DNA of 8,607 nucleotides. Origin: CAISIP01 sp046594635. GTDB lineage: Bacteria > Pseudomonadota > Gammaproteobacteria > Burkholderiales > Burkholderiaceae_C. The stretch lies in contig JBKJRR010000123.1 in NCBI GenBank assembly GCA_046594635.1, positions 1 to 8,607 of the forward strand. The letters are read 5' to 3'. A program made the translations under genes and the position numbers. A model generated the notes under the pieces. It was given only the letters and a program-made list of their open reading frames with translations, had not been told where the DNA came from and ran no database searches. Shown piece after piece: positions 6,306 to 8,607 of this stretch (position 1 is its first letter; every line of letters starts with the position of its first letter).

Positions 6306-7433
6306 ATGCGCCGCATCGACCATTCGCTTGAGCACCAGAGCCTGGGCCGCCAGACCCAATTGAGCAGCCTGCATTTCGGCAACGCAGGCGATGGGCCCAA
6401 AGCCTATATTCAGGCCAGCCTGCATGCCGAGGAACTACCCGGCATGCTGGCGGCATTCCATCTGCGCGCCTTGCTTGCGACCGCCGAGCAGCAAGGCCGC
6501 ATGCGTGGCGAAGTGGTGCTGGTACCGGTGGCCAACCCGATCGGCCTGGCGCAGCGACTGGACCACACCAGCATGGGCCGCTTTGAGTTGGGCAGCTCGG
6601 AGAATTTCAACCGCAACTACCCCGACCTGGCCGCGGCCGTGTACGACCAGGTCAAGAACCGTCTGGGCGCGGATGCACAGCCCAACACCGCCATCGTGCG
6701 CGCGGCCGTGCGCGCGTTTGTTGCGCAGTGGCAGCCGGCCAATGGCTTGCAAAGCCTGCGCAAGACCCTGGTGGCGCTGGCCTGCGACGCCGACGTGGTG
6801 CTGGACCTGCATTGCGACTGCGAGGCCGTCTTGCATATCTATACCGAAACACCGTGCTGGCCCCGTCTGGAGCCCCTGACGCGCTGGCTGGGCGCGCGCG
6901 CCGTATTGCTGGCGCACAATGCTGGCGGTGTTTCGTTTGATGAGTGTTTCTCAGGCCTGTGGTGGAAACTGGCCGACCGACTGCAGAAAGATGGGCTTAC
7001 CTACCCGCTGGTACAAGCCTGCGCCAGCACCACAGTCGAATTGCGCAGCGAATCCGAAGTGACACACGATCTGGCCCAGGCCGACGCCGCGGCCATCTTC
7101 GCCTATCTCCAGCACGAGGGTCTGATCGACGGCGCTTTACCGCCATTGCCGGACGCGCTGTGCAAGGCGACCCCCCTGTCCGGTTCGCAGACGGTCAAGG
7201 CGCCGGTTGCCGGCCTGCTGGTATTTGCATCCGCGCCGGGCGACTCGCTGCGCAAGGGCGATACCGTGGCGCAGATCATTGACCCGATCGCCAACATCAC
7301 GACGCCGGTTCTGGCCGAGGTTGACGGGATCCTTTACGCGCGCACCGACGAACGCTATGTGCTGCCGAACGACGATCTGGCCAACATTGCCGGCAGCGTA
7401 CCGTTTCGCACCGGCGATCTGCTCGGTGCCTGA
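6306..7433 (+). CDS. aotO: AotO-like succinylglutamate desuccinylase/aspartoacylase family hydrolase
   Basis: This 375-residue protein belongs to the AstE/aspartoacylase branch of the M14 zinc carboxypeptidase-like hydrolases. Members remove an acyl group from an N-acyl amino acid. Visible metal and catalytic residues are His40 and Glu43 in SLHAEELPG, His169 in VVLDLHCDCE, and a probable general base Glu245 in STTVELRSE. The substrate-binding stretch ENFNRNYPDL is at 99-108. The C-terminal part (from about residue 297, VKAPVAGLL) resembles the beta-barrel domain of this family, with a biotinyl/lipoyl-like hairpin pattern but no modifiable lysine motif. There is no signal peptide, so it should act in the cytoplasm. 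The frame is open back to 6225, but the ATG at 6306 avoids overlap with the permease and starts the family-like sequence. Its place between M and P matches aotO of P. aeruginosa, reported as not required for arginine/ornithine uptake. The substrate is unknown. Confidence 0.9.
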   Translation: MRRIDHSLEHQSLGRQTQLSSLHFGNAGDGPKAYIQASLHAEELPGMLAAFHLRALLATAEQQGRMRGEVVLVPVANPIGLAQRLDHTSMGRFELGSSENFNRNYPDLAAAVYDQVKNRLGADAQPNTAIVRAAVRAFVAQWQPANGLQSLRKTLVALACDADVVLDLHCDCEAVLHIYTETPCWPRLEPLTRWLGARAVLLAHNAGGVSFDECFSGLWWKLADRLQKDGLTYPLVQACASTTVELRSESEVTHDLAQADAAAIFAYLQHEGLIDGALPPLPDALCKATPLSGSQTVKAPVAGLLVFASAPGDSLRKGDTVAQIIDPIANITTPVLAEVDGILYARTDERYVLPNDDLANIAGSVPFRTGDLLGA

Positions 7434-7467
7434 GCCACAGCCCCATTCGCACGAGACTGCGCCCCCC

Positions 7468-8244
<777 letters not shown>

Positions 8245-8269
8245 CCGCGACGGGCTGCGGACACCCGGT

Positions 8270-8607
8270 ATGGACCCGTCCGCGGCACCACTGAGCCGGG
8301 CACTGACGGCGCTTGAACAATGGGCGCCGGTGGTCTGGCTCAAGACCAGCAACTATGCGTATCCGACATTGGAGACCGTGCATATTGTCGGTATTGCACT
8401 GGTGTTCGGCACGTTGTGGATCGTCGACCTGGCCATTCTGGGGCGCCTGCGTGGACTGGACGTGCAGTTGCTGGCCAGACGGGTCCTGCCATGGACCCTT
8501 GCCGGATTTCTGCTTGCCGCGTTGTCTGGCCTCACGATGTTCGTCACCGCGGTGGGGGATTTGATTGGCAACCCGGCCTTTGTGTTGAAAATGGCACTGC
8601 TGTTCGT
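8270..8607 (+). CDS. Membrane protein, DUF6644-like (cut by the right window edge)
   Basis: The first 112 residues of an open frame continue past the window. The N-terminal part (VVWLKTSNYAYPTLETVHIVG) and the WTLAGFLLAALSG segment resemble small bacterial membrane proteins of the DUF6644 type, which have about four membrane helices and no known function. Two membrane helices can be seen at about residues 33-56 and 74-97. GNPAFVLKMALL at the edge is also typical. The ATG at 8270 lies 25 bases after aotP in the same direction, with no clear terminator between, so it could be read as part of the transporter transcript. No strong Shine-Dalgarno site is visible. The family assignment is from remembered pattern similarity and is less sure than the coding call. 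Confidence 0.75.
   Translation, partial: MDPSAAPLSRALTALEQWAPVVWLKTSNYAYPTLETVHIVGIALVFGTLWIVDLAILGRLRGLDVQLLARRVLPWTLAGFLLAALSGLTMFVTAVGDLIGNPAFVLKMALLF

Noticed and set aside
7207..7467. Upstream extension of the AotP frame
   Set aside because: It overlaps the end of the hydrolase gene in another frame, and the HisP-like sequence starts at the ATG at 7468.

Overview
The window looks like chromosomal DNA of a Gram-negative bacterium with high GC content, most likely a betaproteobacterium of the order Burkholderiales. This rests on the GC-rich third codon positions, the tight gene packing and the gene families present. I cannot name a genus from the sequence alone. Every stretch longer than about 160 bases is accounted for by a gene, and I see no rRNA, tRNA, CRISPR array, insertion sequence or phage gene.

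Left part (1-3935). A ChaC-type gamma-glutamylcyclotransferase gene on the + strand (161-919) runs towards a two-gene unit on the - strand. That unit is a YgiQ-family radical SAM protein (3935-1617), followed 20 bases later by a MarC-family inner membrane protein (1596-964). The chaC and marC genes converge across a 44-base gap with no convincing terminator.

Right part (4094-8607). A five-gene + strand operon starts from a 158-base divergent control region shared with ygiQ. Its genes are a periplasmic binding protein, two permeases, a zinc-dependent AstE/aspartoacylase-like hydrolase and an ATPase. The order J-Q-M-O-P matches the arginine/ornithine transport operon aotJQMOP of Pseudomonas aeruginosa and differs from enteric hisJQMP by the extra hydrolase gene. 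The encoded system should capture a basic amino acid in the periplasm (J), move it through a Q/M channel and drive this with ATP hydrolysis by P. The O protein is a soluble hydrolase with an intact metal site and an unproven role. Where Pseudomonas has argR after aotP, this window has the start of a DUF6644-like membrane protein gene that runs off the right edge.

The points most worth a second look are the catalytically intact but unexplained AotO-like enzyme inside a transporter operon, an inverted repeat in the ygiQ/aotJ divergent region, the replacement of argR downstream, and the TTG start of the first permease. Nothing here amounts to a clearly new system; most of the window is recognisable housekeeping and transport content.
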